The translations under genes and the position numbers were made by a program. Below the pieces are notes generated by a model, which searched no databases, was not told where the DNA came from, and saw only the letters and a list, made by a program, of their open reading frames with translations. Below are positions 11,427 to 23,603 of a stretch of DNA of 64,000 bases, in pieces. Where the stretch lies: NCBI GenBank assembly GCA_948099385.1, contig CANUEZ040000209.1, positions 992,001 through 1,056,000 of the forward strand, given 5' to 3'. Source of the DNA: Fasciola hepatica (Eukaryota > Platyhelminthes > Trematoda > Plagiorchiida > Fasciolidae). Each line of letters starts with the position of its first letter. Position 1 is the first letter of the stretch.

Positions 11427-11851
11427 TGTCATGGCTCATAACGTGAGCAGGAAATCGACAGCTATGAATCATGAGACTAACTCTGACGAACAGGATTGGG
11501 CCTCAGTGTGTCCAGCGTGATAACGGACCAGCCGACGGCAGAGCCGTCTACCATATTACGTACGATTCACCTTCCGGTAAAAGTGAAGGGCTTCTCAACA
11601 AGGTCCGCTTTTCGCCTTCTGTTCATATACCTCTTGAGAATGCGACAGTTGTTTTACCCTCTAATCGTGTGTCACCAATGCGACACGGTAGCGTGCTGCA
11701 TAGGTGCTAGCAAAAAATGTGCAATATTGCTGCCTGTATTATTTGTATGGTGTATTGTATTTACCAGGTCTGTTCAGTACTCATTCGCACATAACAAGTT
11801 CAACAAATCTGCTTTACTACCTATTCGAACCTGATTCCAACGACTGTCACA
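11427..11851. mobile_element. Possible solo LTR of an unidentified element
   Basis: A 425-bp block starts TGTCATGGC and ends GACTGTCACA, so the ends are imperfectly inverted (TGTCA / TGTCACA). It is richer in G+C in its middle (11490-11720) than the flanks. A 112-codon frame covers it without a recognisable domain. No target-site duplication is visible and no second copy is in the window, so the call is tentative. Confidence 0.28.
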
Positions 11852-14330
11852 GAGTGCTTCAGTCACGATACAAACACAGGTTTGATGATTGTCAACCAGG
11901 GCTTACTGACCAATAGAACGCCGCACGCCGGCTTGTTTATTGGTTCTAGCCACGCGTATTTTGTGGCTTCATACCCGCATTTCAATGCATCGCAGAATAT
12001 GCACAATTCTGCTAGCCCAATGGCTTCCTTATTCCCTATCTAATGAAATCATTTTTTTCAGTCGGCGCCTAGACAGTACCCATTCTTGTCAAGCGTTTGC
12101 TTTCACAAAATGTTTGTAACCGTGTTTGAGTTTCAAAACACAGTAGGGCCACTAGATCCTCTTGGTGAAACAAAAAACTCACGTTGGAAAACATGTTTTT
12201 TGGCAACCATCGATTAGGCAGTTCAAAGTTAAATGTAACAACCGTCTCTCGTCCTTTCCAATTGGAAGCCAAATGTCCACTAATATATGGTGCTTAGTCG
12301 AGGAAGCAGCAGCGTAGTGTCTTTCAATTCGCTTTACGTGAATGAGTCATCATATCTCGTGAGCATAAAACTCATTTTCTCATCCTGCTACCATCAATAG
12401 CTTAGTTATTTCTGTCGCGAAGTAAGTAAATTTGCTGCTGTTTGCTGTAGGGGAAAAGCAGTCGCCAACTTAAGGTGTATAGCTCACAAAACCACCTATT
12501 TGTCATTTCTCATAAATCATCCGCTGCTTCGTGTATTGAGTAGTTGACACAAAACAGTGGAAAAGTAGTTCCCAAGGATGGTGCGTCATCTGGTTTTCTT
12601 CGGGCTCTGTTAAAGTTTACCTCATGGCTACTGCAAAGACCACAACGTTTCCCTTCTGAAACCTTCAATTTCATGAACGTTCACTCCATGCCCGTTGACG
12701 CTACAACAGGTTCCCTGTGAAGTTCGAAAAAAATGCCCACCAGGTCGGCTGTATTCTCAGGGCACTGATGGAGCATATAATTCCAGTAAAACACTCTTAT
12801 GCTGAGCTGCGCAATCCAGTATTATAGACAGCTTTTTGGCCTCGTTTGGTTAAATATGGTGCATTGCGGTGAATATTGCCGAGACTGCTAGTCACTATTC
12901 AATTATTATCATATAACTGGTAATGCGTACATTCATCGCGTGCCTGGTATCGCTGAAATCGTGCGACCTTATCAGCACGGAAGCATGGTCACCGAGACCT
13001 GTTTCTGTACCTACCCTCTCGGACAAAGGTCAAGTAGAATTCTCTTCGATGAACTGCGCCTCGAGCACCCACTACGGAAACACCTTTGTCGAACTGCGGA
13101 ACGTCCTCAAACTCCGTGTCATATATCCGTTGCATTTGGTCTGTTGGTGACAATTCAATATAAACTTTATAATTAGTCGACCCAGACAGATGGTCTTCGT
13201 AGTTTGTAGGACCAAATATGACCCATACAAAACAGTGTACGTATGCGTATGGGTTTCTCATACCTCAACCACTCTGGTTCCAGATCTATGGAGCATCGGG
13301 TACGTTGCAACTTAACAGCGGCAGTACTTCCGTGTTTGTGTTAGTTTAGAGAAGAGCAGCTAGATGTCACCACTTCCTGATTTATTCCCATTTTTATCTA
13401 TTTGGATTTGGAGTGGGGAACGCTGCAACCACGACTTCTGGTTTACTGTTGGTGCAGTCTCCGTTTGTGTAAAACTGAGTTCAGATGGCTCGAGGTTGGC
13501 GCTTGAATCAGTGTTCGTCAGGTCCGCTACTTAGAAAGGCGTATCCGGTTACTTTGTTAGTTCAGGTTCAATTAGTATCGGTAGCCATTCCACAGACATT
13601 ACTAGCCTGGAGTATGATTATTCCGGAATGATACACACTAACTTGATTAAGTTTGCTCTTAAGGCTCTGTCCAGTTACGTTTCAGTTGACAGTGCCGACC
13701 AGTTCAAATTGTGAAAGCATCTGGTGGTTGAAGAAGGGGTGAAATGTAACGGAAATACGAGTGTATGCTGCCTACAAACTGGGTGAATGTTTACTCGGTC
13801 TCATAAGGGCTGATTATAATCAATGGGGTGACCGTTTACACTACACCACACACACCACCAACATACAAGCCACTTGTGATATGGCATCACAATCATGTCC
13901 TTTCATACATAATGGGAAAAGTAAAGCGTTTTCGTGCTGGTCAACGCTAGATCTGATAGGTACTACATATCCATCTGGCGTGAGCTATCTGGTAAAGGAA
14001 GAACTATTGTGTAATATCTATCACGGAGTCGCGTGAGCGAAGTTTAGTGTTATATATGGCGAAACAGGAGATAAGTCGGTTTAGTACTACTCCAGGTTGA
14101 ACGAGGATAAACTTAGGGAAGCGGCACAAAATATAATTTGGTACCCGAGAGTTCCAGGACCATCTGTGAGGGAACAATGTTAAGCGACTAAAACCTAATT
14201 TTTGAGCTTGGCAGTCAAGTTAAACATATAGGCACCATAAGGTATAGTGCTTCAGCTGCTTCGGTGGAAGTGAAATATAGTCAGAACGTTACCAGTTCGA
14301 AGAAGAATATTCGGTTATTATAAACTTCGT
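11852..14330. other. No gene recognised
   Basis: Only short unrelated frames occur; the longest is about 91 codons. Just after the possible LTR, 11910-11945 holds a short palindrome-like patch (ccaata ... tattgg around a GC-rich core). A minus-strand 90-codon frame (13261-12989) has no family resemblance. The stretch starting tgtaacgga at about 13745 superficially resembles the first bases of the Gypsy-1 LTR, but the similarity does not continue. Confidence 0.55.
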
Positions 14331-14454
14331 ACTATGTACTATGCATGGGCCACTTGTAAGACTGCAAGGAACAAAACTTGGAAGCTGCAATGGTATGCGA
14401 AATACTACCGTGAAAAGAAATTTGTCAATAAAATGAGAACAGATCCTCAGACGT

Positions 14455-15060
14455 TCTCCGCAATATGCAGGGCAGGATCCAAGCAAACGTTAGACAATTA
14501 CGGACCGGTTAGCCTAAAACTGAGGTTGTGCAATTGTCTGAAACTTATACCAAGAAAACAGTTTTGCTTGTATTTGATTGATAACGAACTAACAACGCCT
14601 GCACAATACAAATTTGTCAACAACAAAATAACGCGTTTGACAGATTTACCGATGCTTTTAGAGAAGACCGCACAAAAATTGGATGCAGGTACTGCAATGG
14701 AGGTATGTTATTTGGATTTCAGTAAAGCAATCAACTCTGTAAGTCATTGCTTGCTGGATTGAAAATTGTGGATCATTTGAGTAATCGGAAGGCAAGAAAT
14801 TGAATTGCACTTATTCTTTGAAAGTGTGATTTATGTGTTAAAGTGGGCAGCAACTGGTGTGCCACAGGGATCATTATTGGGACCATTGCTACCTCTCCTT
14901 TCCATAAATGTTCTTGGGAAAATATCGAGCAACCCGTGCTCCGTCTCGGTAGGTGATGAGCATATAGCAGGGAATCATTGGACGCAGGATCTAGATACCG
15001 TTCGCAGATAGGCTTCCACCATGCAAAATCTATCGCAACAGTTGTTTGAGGTTACTGAAC
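14455..15060 (+). pseudogene. CR1/Jockey-type LINE: reverse transcriptase fragment
   Basis: The frame from 14334 contains NYGPVSLKL (family: NYRPVSL), QYKFVNNKI, and VCYLDFSKAINSVSHCLLD, which is RT motif A with its aspartate kept. After a stop, a second frame (14805-15011) contains ATGVPQGSLLGPLLPLLSIN, the motif-B region. Then comes SVSVGDEHIA where the catalytic FADD box should be, so the aspartate pair is lost. The order and spacing fit a non-LTR RT of CR1/Jockey type. No endonuclease or 3' tail is seen. It is a different lineage from the RTE and Jockey copies elsewhere in the window. Confidence 0.85.
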
Positions 15061-16957
15061 AGATTATGATGACTAGCATCTTACTGCTCAGCGATCGATA
15101 GCATGGGAACCTCAGCAGAATATATCTACAGCTGTTCACTACGTCCTGCTATTTTGTGAACCTAGCAAGCCTATCGAAAATATGGCAAAATGGCAAAACT
15201 TGAGCATGAATAGGTCCATGAAACACAAACACTGCGAAAGTCAGCGTGGACTAGTCATCACGTCCAACAGCAAACCTCTATGCCACGGGTTCAAACCATG
15301 CGGTCATTTGTCTCGTTCCAGCTAGATAGCATCTAACTGACAATGACTACCTTCTGGAATTGCGTCACAATTTTTGTATGAACATTAAGCGCTCGAGGAC
15401 CGTGCGGCGAGGGTAGGCTTATTGAGTGTTAATACTAAATTATGCTGTATGATAAAGCATATTGCATATGCAAAATCAATCGCAAAAATAAACGATCTGA
15501 ATGTTTGAATGTTTTCATTTATTTCCTACAGATCCATGGATAACTCAACAATCAAGTTTACATCAGATGGTGTGGCATTTGGGATGCATCTTCTGTGCTC
15601 TAAACGGAAACATATTCATCAACAGGCATATGTGTGGTTATTGTTGTTGAATAAAAGAAAATCTCATCTTTGTTTGAGGTAAAAGAAAACAGCCCGTGAC
15701 CGTATGGAGCAAACTGGTTTTATGATTTGAAACGACAAACAATCACGTATCAAGCAAGATAAAAGTAGTCGCCATAGAAAAGAGAGCGGGATAATTTGTA
15801 CAATATTACGCCCATTCCCCAGAAAACGATCTGTGTTGTTCAGTTCTAGTATGGTAAAATCAAAACACCAAAACTGTTCCAGGGGGTTCATTGCGATTCT
15901 AGTCAGATGACGGGTATACACCGAAAATTTCAGTCCAAGTTGTTTGATGATGAGTTTCAGTTACTGGGATAATGCAACCAATTGGCGCTCAACTTTGTTG
16001 TCAAAGAAGGTAATTTACTCTATCCCGAGTGGAATGTATCAGTTGAACAGGTTTGAGCGGACAGTGATGATTAAATAAAACTCAAGATCAACACATAAAC
16101 TAACGGTAAACTGCCATCAGGCAGTCACATTGCACTAATGAGAAAAATTTGCCTTCCACCAGACAAATTTGAGCACCCCGATAGAATTAGTGTACCAGTT
16201 CTCGAATGAGCAGACAAGGATCAGCAGTACGGTACACAATGATTTGGAATGTCTCTATTCAGGAACCTACGCCAAAATGCACCATTCTGCGGCCGAGAGC
16301 CCCAGCAAAATTCTACACATATTTGTTTGTTTCTTGAAAACGTATTCAGCATTAGATTAAAATTTCCAGAGCGACATTCTTCCCGTTTTCATTTGCAAAA
16401 CGACTTGGCCGAACGGTTTCTTTACATTTGTGTATTCAAATCGTTCTGCCATACAATTTGGCACTGTCTTATACGGTATTGTTCGCAGATTTATACAGTG
16501 TGGAGTTCAAGGACAAACTCGATTAGCTGAACTGTGGACTGCAGGCTATCGTACTTAATTAACCTACCTGGAAAACCGAAGAGAGAGATAAATATGGTGA
16601 CCATCGAATGACTGTTGCCGTTGTTATCTCCCATTAAGGACGAAACACGTGGAAGTAATTCTGTTATGCAATATTTAATGAAATGGAGCTAAGTCAAATG
16701 AGGTTTTCATGTCCAACAAATGCACGCCAGATGAACGAACAGTTGATCCGGAGATGATACTGGAGTCTAGTTCTTATCGGATTACTGACTTGGTTGGCTG
16801 TCAAATACAACATTATCTGATGTTTTGGATATTTTGGGCCAGCAGAACAAGGATTCGGATTTTCGTTCCGTCCGGACGAAGACAAGATAACTCTCTATTT
16901 TGAAAAATAAACGGTTCAGAACTCCAATTGATAGCATATTTATTGGCACCAACTGGA
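15061..16957. other. No gene recognised
   Basis: AT-rich DNA with short frames only. It includes a possible tRNA-like relic at 15237-15309, listed separately. Confidence 0.5.
15237..15309 (+). ncRNA. Possible decayed tRNA-derived sequence (tRNA-Val-like spacing)
   Basis: GTCATCACGT at about 15254 and GGGTTCAAACC at about 15288 resemble the D-arm and the T-arm/B-box of a eukaryotic tRNA-Val. The 24-base gap between ATCACGT and GGTTC matches that tRNA by my reading. The acceptor ends do not pair, so it is not a working gene; it could be a tRNA pseudogene or the head of a SINE. Confidence 0.28.
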
Positions 16958-19030
16958 TTGAAGAATAGAGAATAAAAAACAACTTGTCTAATACTCAGGT
17001 GTATTTGTGTGGGGGAGGGGGCATTTTACAGAAGATATCTTGCGTAGGTACGAGCCCTATTGTATTTCTCTTCTGAAAATCCAAGCGTCTGTCAATTATT
17101 CTTCAATGGTGAAATATTATTCATTTCTGATTGAGTCTCGCTGGTTTGATTTGGCAACTATCAGTCAAACCTGATCGCAATTCGTATGATATGGGTGAAA
17201 TTGAGAAGAATCTTCATATGCTCCAGAAATTAACAATTTCACAACAATGAAAATCAGTGGCCTTAGTCCAAGTTCGTCAGTCGTCCGCTGTGAGGAGATT
17301 TGGATATTCACAGTCAGAATAGGTCTACACAGATTAAAACCTTCTGGAATGTCATAAACTCCCTGTAGGGAATGTGGTGCAAGGAACTTTGCCCATAAAA
17401 AAGTTCTGACCATTCAATCAACCGTGCAGACCTGAACAAGAAACATTTTGATTGAGCATTTACCCTCGAATAAGAAACAATTCCAAGAGAAATGTACTTC
17501 GGAATGTTTTCAAACCAAATACGTCATGCCCTTTTCCATGAGGATGTGGTATCACATTACTTGCCCCTTACCACACCTGGCCAAGTGGGACCATATTTGG
17601 TTCTCCACTCAGAATCTGAGAGTTTGGTTGTCGGCAGTCTCTAACAGTGCAATTAGCCTTTGAGGTTATGCAGGATGTCCTTTTACGGCACAAATGCACA
17701 ATCGTATGATAAGTTCGAATCCCGAAGCTACAAGATTTGGTGAGTTCTAATCATGTTCACCAAGTCCTACCTAAGTCGGCAGCAATGATTTTAGGGACTT
17801 TAGATGACTGGGGTCAGGAGAGATTCCGCATCACGCTCCCATGTCAATATTATTCGCCTGACAAAGTGATCCAGAAACCGATGAGTTGAACCGTTGGTCT
17901 GATGGTAGTTAGACATTCTGGAAAGCCGCTGCAAGAAACAATCAAAACATAGCTGGCGAAATTAGGTGTGAATATTTGACAACCAGCAAACTTCGGTTAT
18001 TCGAATTCCAAGGATGTCCTGCACAATGGCGTAGCACTTTGCTCGGGGAATCCTCGGGAGTTTCTACGCAGATTATGGACACCTGGTGGTAGAGAATACC
18101 AAAAACACGGTCAGGTAATGAGTCGCGCCACAAGTTCAATGTTAGGGAATCAGGCTTATTGTTTCAAAGCATACGACACAGGAACATTGTTCAAGTAGGT
18201 AAAAAATAATTCGACAGTTAAGAAAATAAATAAAAGTTAGAATCATGTTCATCTTCAGTGCATTTGGTGAAAAGTTGGAACCCTTGCTTGTCGGAAAGCA
18301 TACCAATCCAACTTACTTCGGGAACAAACCGAACACTGGAGTTGGTTTTGTGAATAGCCGTAGCCATCGGATGGTAAATGGGAAATTCGGAGGAAGTCCG
18401 AGATACTGAAAGATAGGCTAACTGCTAAAGAACAAAACGGTATTTTATTGTTGGATAAACAGAATGCAACTTACATGTTTAATGCAATCCACATTATTGC
18501 TATTCTCATTGTACTATCAAATGTGCATCTCGACATGATGTTTATTCACTTAAAAAACGGAAAATCTCCATATAAGGAAATAAAACGAAAAGTTTCTTCG
18601 ACGTTACTGATTTCTTGTGCGAACCACTTGGGGCGTAGATATTCCTGCACTGGTTGCACAGAACCGCTTAAACAGCAGAGTATAAGAATGCCAGATTATG
18701 ATTGTTGGTCTGTTGGAATTTATCTTTTAGATTGGTTGAAATAAGTAAAGTGTATATCTCTTTAAGACAAACTTTGCGCCAAAACTATTACTACAATTAT
18801 GCCCATTTCTTATAGACCATGTCTTTGAATGAGTGCAATGCCTCTCAGAAAGAAACGACGGGGGAGATCCCGACTAGTGTTTACCAATGGAGATCTACTT
18901 TATGTAGTACTGGGATTCGGATTTACAAAATTACCATTCCGACATGTATACTATGATATTGGCCTAACTTAACTAATTATGCTACATAATACCAATTATG
19001 GAAGGGATCCACGAGATACATACGTCCCAG
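16958..19030 (+). repeat. Inverted repeat, left arm, distal segment
   Basis: This segment is the reverse complement of 53809-55877. Paired coordinates add up to about 72819-72838, so several small indels separate the copies. Sampled stretches differ by about 2-5%, more than in the proximal segment. Frames that stay open in both arms (for example 18448-18744 against 54390-54094) differ mostly at amino-acid-changing sites, so they look neutral. No known protein is recognisable. The outer edge falls near 16958, around caactggattgaag. Confidence 0.9.
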
Positions 19031-19633
19031 TGTTGAATGAAACGTGGGTGAAGAGAACTACATAGTTGACAAAAATAAACAAATGTTGCATGAAGTCTTA
19101 CTCTCAAGGGTTCAAAGTCAGTGCTTATGATTGCTAGGCTATGAACGGATTAGCAACAACGTATATCAAGTCGATTTGGTTAGCATTCATCAGATACCTA
19201 GAAACATCTCAAGAATGAGTTGATAAGCTTTTATATAGATTTGAAAAATTCTCACATGGAACTATAAGGCCATCAGGGTTCCGGTAATTTGGCAGCTATT
19301 TTACCTTGTGTTGAATGCTTTTTGTTTCACAGTGACACGACAAATCCGTCTATCTGTCGCATTCACAGTCACACGCCTAACATCTTCATTCCTCAATGAT
19401 GTACACGTAAAAGCTTATAGAACCTCACCGGAAAATGGCACGGACGTGTCAGCGTGGGTCTGGAGACGACAGCTGAGCGCTTCCTGGTCGAACTTTATGC
19501 AAAACTTTCTGGTATATAGGAGTGCGAGACCCGCTGTTTTGACCGATAAAAATGTGGCGTGTAAACCATTTCGTCTTCAATATCCATTTGTCAGATTGAG
19601 TGTCTAGCACTCCGTCATCCCAGTTCACGGTGG
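19031..19633. other. Left-arm-specific segment, possible solo LTR or old filler
   Basis: About 600 bp interrupts the inverted-repeat homology in the left arm; at the same place the right arm has 10.9 kb (42869-53808). It contains ggtatataggagtgcgag (about 19511), a TATA-like word inside a relatively GC-rich stretch, as seen in LTR promoters. It has a 99-codon frame without family resemblance. No matching sequence was seen elsewhere in the window. Confidence 0.45.
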
Positions 19634-21129
19634 ACGTGATCAAACAACAAATGTTATTAATTCAGATCTGGATGGAATAAACGAGGTTATTGTTACTTAG
19701 TGATATATATCAATATGTTCACGTAACTGTTACTCACGACGATTGATTTCGATCAAATCCACCGTCTCAGCTGCCACGTGTCATCCAATTTGCAAATCAC
19801 ACGAATAAATTACTCCACATTAGGGTTGTTAGCCATATTTGAAAGAAGATAATGCCATTGATGTGACGGGGTGAGTGTTGCTACCAAGCTTCCCCTCGAA
19901 TCCAAAGATTGCTGACTTTCGATGACTGAATACGTAGAATTCGCATTGTTAGACCAAAGTAAATAAATCATGTGAAATTGGCTTGCACAGACAGACGAAT
20001 TTTGACCGGGGAGTCTGATGCTTTCGGTATGAAACCAACAATTTTGCAATGCGACATAAGAAGAAAAACACAGATGAACCGATCTTTCACCCATTTATTC
20101 TCATCGTACTTATGAACATTCATCTCGGCAAAAACGAAGGCGAGATCTGCTAGCGTGTCAACCGTAAAGATCCATCCAATACCATTCGAAAGATTGCGGA
20201 CTAAACCGTGTTTGCAGGCTTATATTCATTATCCCATTTATATTCCTTCGAGACATGCAGAACGCTAGAGCAATCAGACCGGTTTTCGGATTTGCTGCAT
20301 GTACAGAAAGCATGTTTCATCATCGTTTTTGTCTGCCGACTTTTTCTCTGTCATCAAACGGCCACATTTGACCGGTAGATCTTGGATTAGTTTATGTTTC
20401 GGCTGAGAAAACTGATACGATCATGCAAATTTACACTTACCTTGGGCATGCACCCACATGCTAGACTGGATATCGTTGTGATAACGTGAACCCTGGGGTG
20501 ATAAGAAAAGTTGCGAGCAATTTCAAAATGATCACTCAAACAGTGCATCGATATCTGGTGGGTTGAGGAAGCAACCAGAAAATGTAAGAAAACGTCAGAT
20601 TACATTGGTCTGTACAAAAATATATCAGGAACATGCACGAATTCAAAGATGCAGTGTTGGTTTTTGAATTAGGCAAAACGTCGTGGAAATAGACAATTAC
20701 TCTGCCTTAGGAAAACAACTTGTGGAAACTAGAAGATGCGCAACCATTTCACGGAAAAGTGTTTGCTCCAGGAAGCAGTGGACAAAGAGCAAACGCATAT
20801 TGACACCGATAGAGTGAGCGGGATACTGATGCCGGAGAGGTAAAAATGTGTTCCACCAAATAGTGGTGAACGAGGAAGAGGTTGGGTTTTGGTTAGGCAT
20901 GGGTACATTCAAGAACATCATGCATACGGGCACAATTCGTCAATTACAAGGGTGGAAATTTGTCAATCCTAAACTTTGTTGTGGTCGACCACAGTTGTAG
21001 GTTTCGTACCGAGCTGGTTGAGATACTCGAAGGACCAAAGCGCATCCATTCAGGAAGTAAGATGAATTGGGTGAAAATATGAGATGAATGTGAATAGGTT
21101 TAAAGCTGAAAATCTCCATACTTATGGAT

Positions 21130-21400
21130 CACAGAGTTAGTCAAGTTGACCAGAATAAGCGTCTGACAATCGTTTCAGTTCAGCGGGTGCAACACAGACA
21201 GCGGCACAAACAAATCCCGGGGTGATATTTGTGGTCAGTTTGATGCACCGAGAACACTGACTGTGGTGTGCATGTTACAGAAGAATATAAAATCAGACTG
21301 CGTCCGAGGTGAGTAAACAACCGTGGTAGGATAAAAGTAGAAGAAATATCAACAAAGAGGATTAGATTTTCAACCATGTTTTCAATGGAGGCTGCAAGGA
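21130..21400 (-). repeat. Dispersed repeat, possibly LTR-derived (left-arm copy)
   Basis: On the minus strand this stretch has gtttgtgccgctgtctgtg, cccgctgaactg and acgattgtcagacg. These resemble, in the same order, tgtctgtgccttacccgttg and gaacgattgtcatacgatg at 50735-50785. The right arm carries the mirror copy at 41100-41340. The similarity is moderate and by eye. Confidence 0.4.
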
Positions 21401-21779
21401 TTATGTTCCCATCTGTGGATAGGAATCCATCAAAAACCTGGGTTCCGTGTCATTCCACAAATTAGTATATATATGTGATACTGATGAACGTTACTTGGAA
21501 AAATAATTCTTCGTTTCCATCAAGAAATTGGAAAGGATTCCCACACGTAAAGGAATCAGAAGAACATGTCAGTCGAATTATTAGTTCGGTCTCATCGACT
21601 AGCTCAAACTAACAGGTAGAAAATGACCGCTCGTTTGTGTAACACACAATGAGAAGACGGCTTGATCTAAACAATAAACCTTCAGCATCTTTCCTTCAAT
21701 GGGCCTCGCCAATTTCCTTCCTTTTATTTAAGATCGATAGAAAATGTCTCGAGTAACTGTGGATCTGAAGAAAGCAGTA

Positions 21780-23603
21780 GTTCACACAAAGTGTATGGAC
21801 CAGGTGCAATCAATGAGCCTACATATTCAATTCAATTGGCTGCCTTCAACGTCCTCACACAATGTCAGATAAGGCAACGGGCTGCCCTTGCTAGAACTCT
21901 TGACAACTGTGAAGTAGATGTGGGCTGTGTCTCCGAAACACACACAAGAGACCCCACTTTTGTGACCTCGTTTCGCACCATAGGTGCAGCCTCAGTCTCT
22001 CGTGTTGCTCTCTAAGTGTCCCATGATGCTGTGTTTAGTGCTGTTGGTCAGGCTGGCCTTGGGACTGTTTAAAGCACGAGAGCTGAGCGTGCACTGCTAA
22101 ACTGGATATCAGTCGGCACTCGTTTGTTTGAATTCCGGTTGGACAGTTCTGTTCATTTCAACGGCAATAAGCTGGAGCATCGATGCTTTCTCATCATGCT
22201 GGTGTATGAACCGCCGATATCATTTTATCTGACACCAAGGAAGAATTATAATGAGATTTATCTCAACTGATTCAAAGCGTCTGTTCAATGGACTTGGTGG
22301 TCATTGTTGAGGGTTTCACCATCCAAGTTGGCTCTTTTGGGAGATCCCGAGAGGCACATCGGAGGCCCGCCTGCTATCCCAGTCCATCTCACTGTTATTC
22401 GTGACCTTCTCGTCTGGCTGTGCTCCGACCTCAGATTGTTGCTTGTAAGTGTAAATTTCTGCCAATAGAAGCGACATCAATTAACATGGTGTACCCTACA
22501 ACTTCACAAAGTTGTACACAAATTGACCATACGTTCACCGGTCGCCGCTGGCTTCAATCGACTGAAGATTGTTGTTCATCTGCGTCTATGCCTGTGGACC
22601 CCCAGAACACAACCCACTATCCGATTTTCAGGCACAGTCATCTACCCTATTATCTACGCAGTCGGATGTCCCGGACCTAGATGAACGCTGGCAGCAGGTC
22701 GAAGAGTTCGATGCCACACAAAGTATGGATATTTTCAACATCAGTAGCTTTATCGGGTGTTCGCAAATCAGTTTCTCCGGATGCCAAATTCAATAAAGTT
22801 CGTAACTCCTCGAGATTCCGACATACTGGGAGCCTGGAAAGTAATCGTGAGTAGTGAGGAACAACGAAATGTAGGGAAATGGAAAACGATGGTGCCATAT
22901 ACGCAACCATTATTGTTTGATTTTGGGAGTCAGTTCACAGAAGCCTAGTGCATGCGAATTAGGAAAAGTATCCGACGGCCCACTGACTCGCTTTCAAATA
23001 TATCGTCTAAACCGTTGGGTGAAGCACCTTGATGAGCAATTTAGTGGGCCCACTTAAACAGTGGACCCTCAGATTATACCTGCCAGAGACAATGTTTATG
23101 CCAGAGATGACTTATTTGAAAAGATACAAGCTGCTGGATCAGTTGCACTGCCTTCATTTTTATTCTAGAATGGGTACAGAGCTTTACTGTCGAAGTTAGT
23201 AAATCTCCTCTGGTAATTTGGTAAAGTGAGTTGAATCCTCGAAGACGATGTAAAACGATTATTGTACTGATCTACAGGAAAGATGGTAGGTCCTGTTGTG
23301 TAAACCACAGAGGACCTAACTTGGTAAGTAACTCATCCAAACTGCTCACCGGGAATATTCTCCGCCGATTATTTAGTGCCCATGGAATTTATACGCATGA
23401 GAACCATGTTAGTTTCAAATTCAGTCGGGGTTGTATCAACCACATTTTGACTGTATTAGAAATCATAGAACACACACATACCCTTTGTAGAGTCAAAATA
23501 TCTATCTTTCCTAAACTGGAAGCGGCGTTCTACTCAATCGACCTAAACAACAATGTAGCAGTGGTTAAGATGCGTTTTGTACCTTCATAATGTAAAATGC
23601 TGT
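21780..23603 (+). pseudogene. RTE-type LINE, left copy, truncated: endonuclease and partial RT
   Basis: The endonuclease start is visible as LAAFNVLTQCQIRQRAALAR then VDVGCVSETHTRDP (21835-21960), as in trematode RTE-like elements. The endonuclease end has SQSCTQIDHTFTGRRW (about 22505-22560). The RT region has IIVLIYRKDGRSCCVNHRG, SKLLTGNILRRL and CINHILTVLEIIEH (23255-23490), with motif A decayed to LEAAFYSIDL. The sequence then jumps to VVKMRFVPS, a position that in the family lies after the catalytic FADD box, so the palm core is deleted. The LINE is cut at 23603, where the inverted repeat ends. Stops and shifts abound. Confidence 0.88.

Larger units (their letters stand above)
19634..23603 (+). 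repeat. Inverted repeat, left arm, proximal segment
   Basis: This is the reverse complement of 38898-42868. Paired coordinates add up to exactly 62501 from about 19810 to 22950, with one net base of change beyond that. Encoded peptides differ at zero to four positions per 60-120 codons, so identity is about 98-99%. The inner breakpoint is at 23603, after gtaaaatgctg, inside an RTE LINE. Other content is non-coding or unrecognised. Confidence 0.94.

Noticed and set aside
13745..14040. tgtaacgga start resembling the Gypsy-1 LTR start
   Set aside because: Similarity stops after about nine bases, and no matching LTR end or internal sequence follows.
17165..17413. 82-84-codon ORF open in both arms (mirror at 55406-55660)
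   Set aside because: About a dozen amino-acid differences in 82 codons between arms that otherwise differ by only a few percent; no constraint and no domain.
17653..17725. gttcgaatc, a perfect tRNA B-box word (17713), with a weak A-box-like ttagcctttgagg upstream; mirrored in the right arm
   Set aside because: The spacing is about 60 bases, too long for a tRNA, and no arms pair.
18448..18744. 98-codon ORF conserved in both palindrome arms (mirror at 54390-54094), with two close cysteines (YSCTGC)
   Set aside because: Nearly all of the roughly eight nucleotide differences I compared between the arms change amino acids, as expected of neutral DNA. No family resemblance.
21479..21505. CTGATGA...GAAA words resembling a hammerhead ribozyme core, mirrored in the right arm at about 41000-41022; considered because PLEs in animals often carry hammerheads
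   Set aside because: The ten bases between the two boxes cannot form stem II, and no stem III partner was found. It also lies outside the PLE relics.
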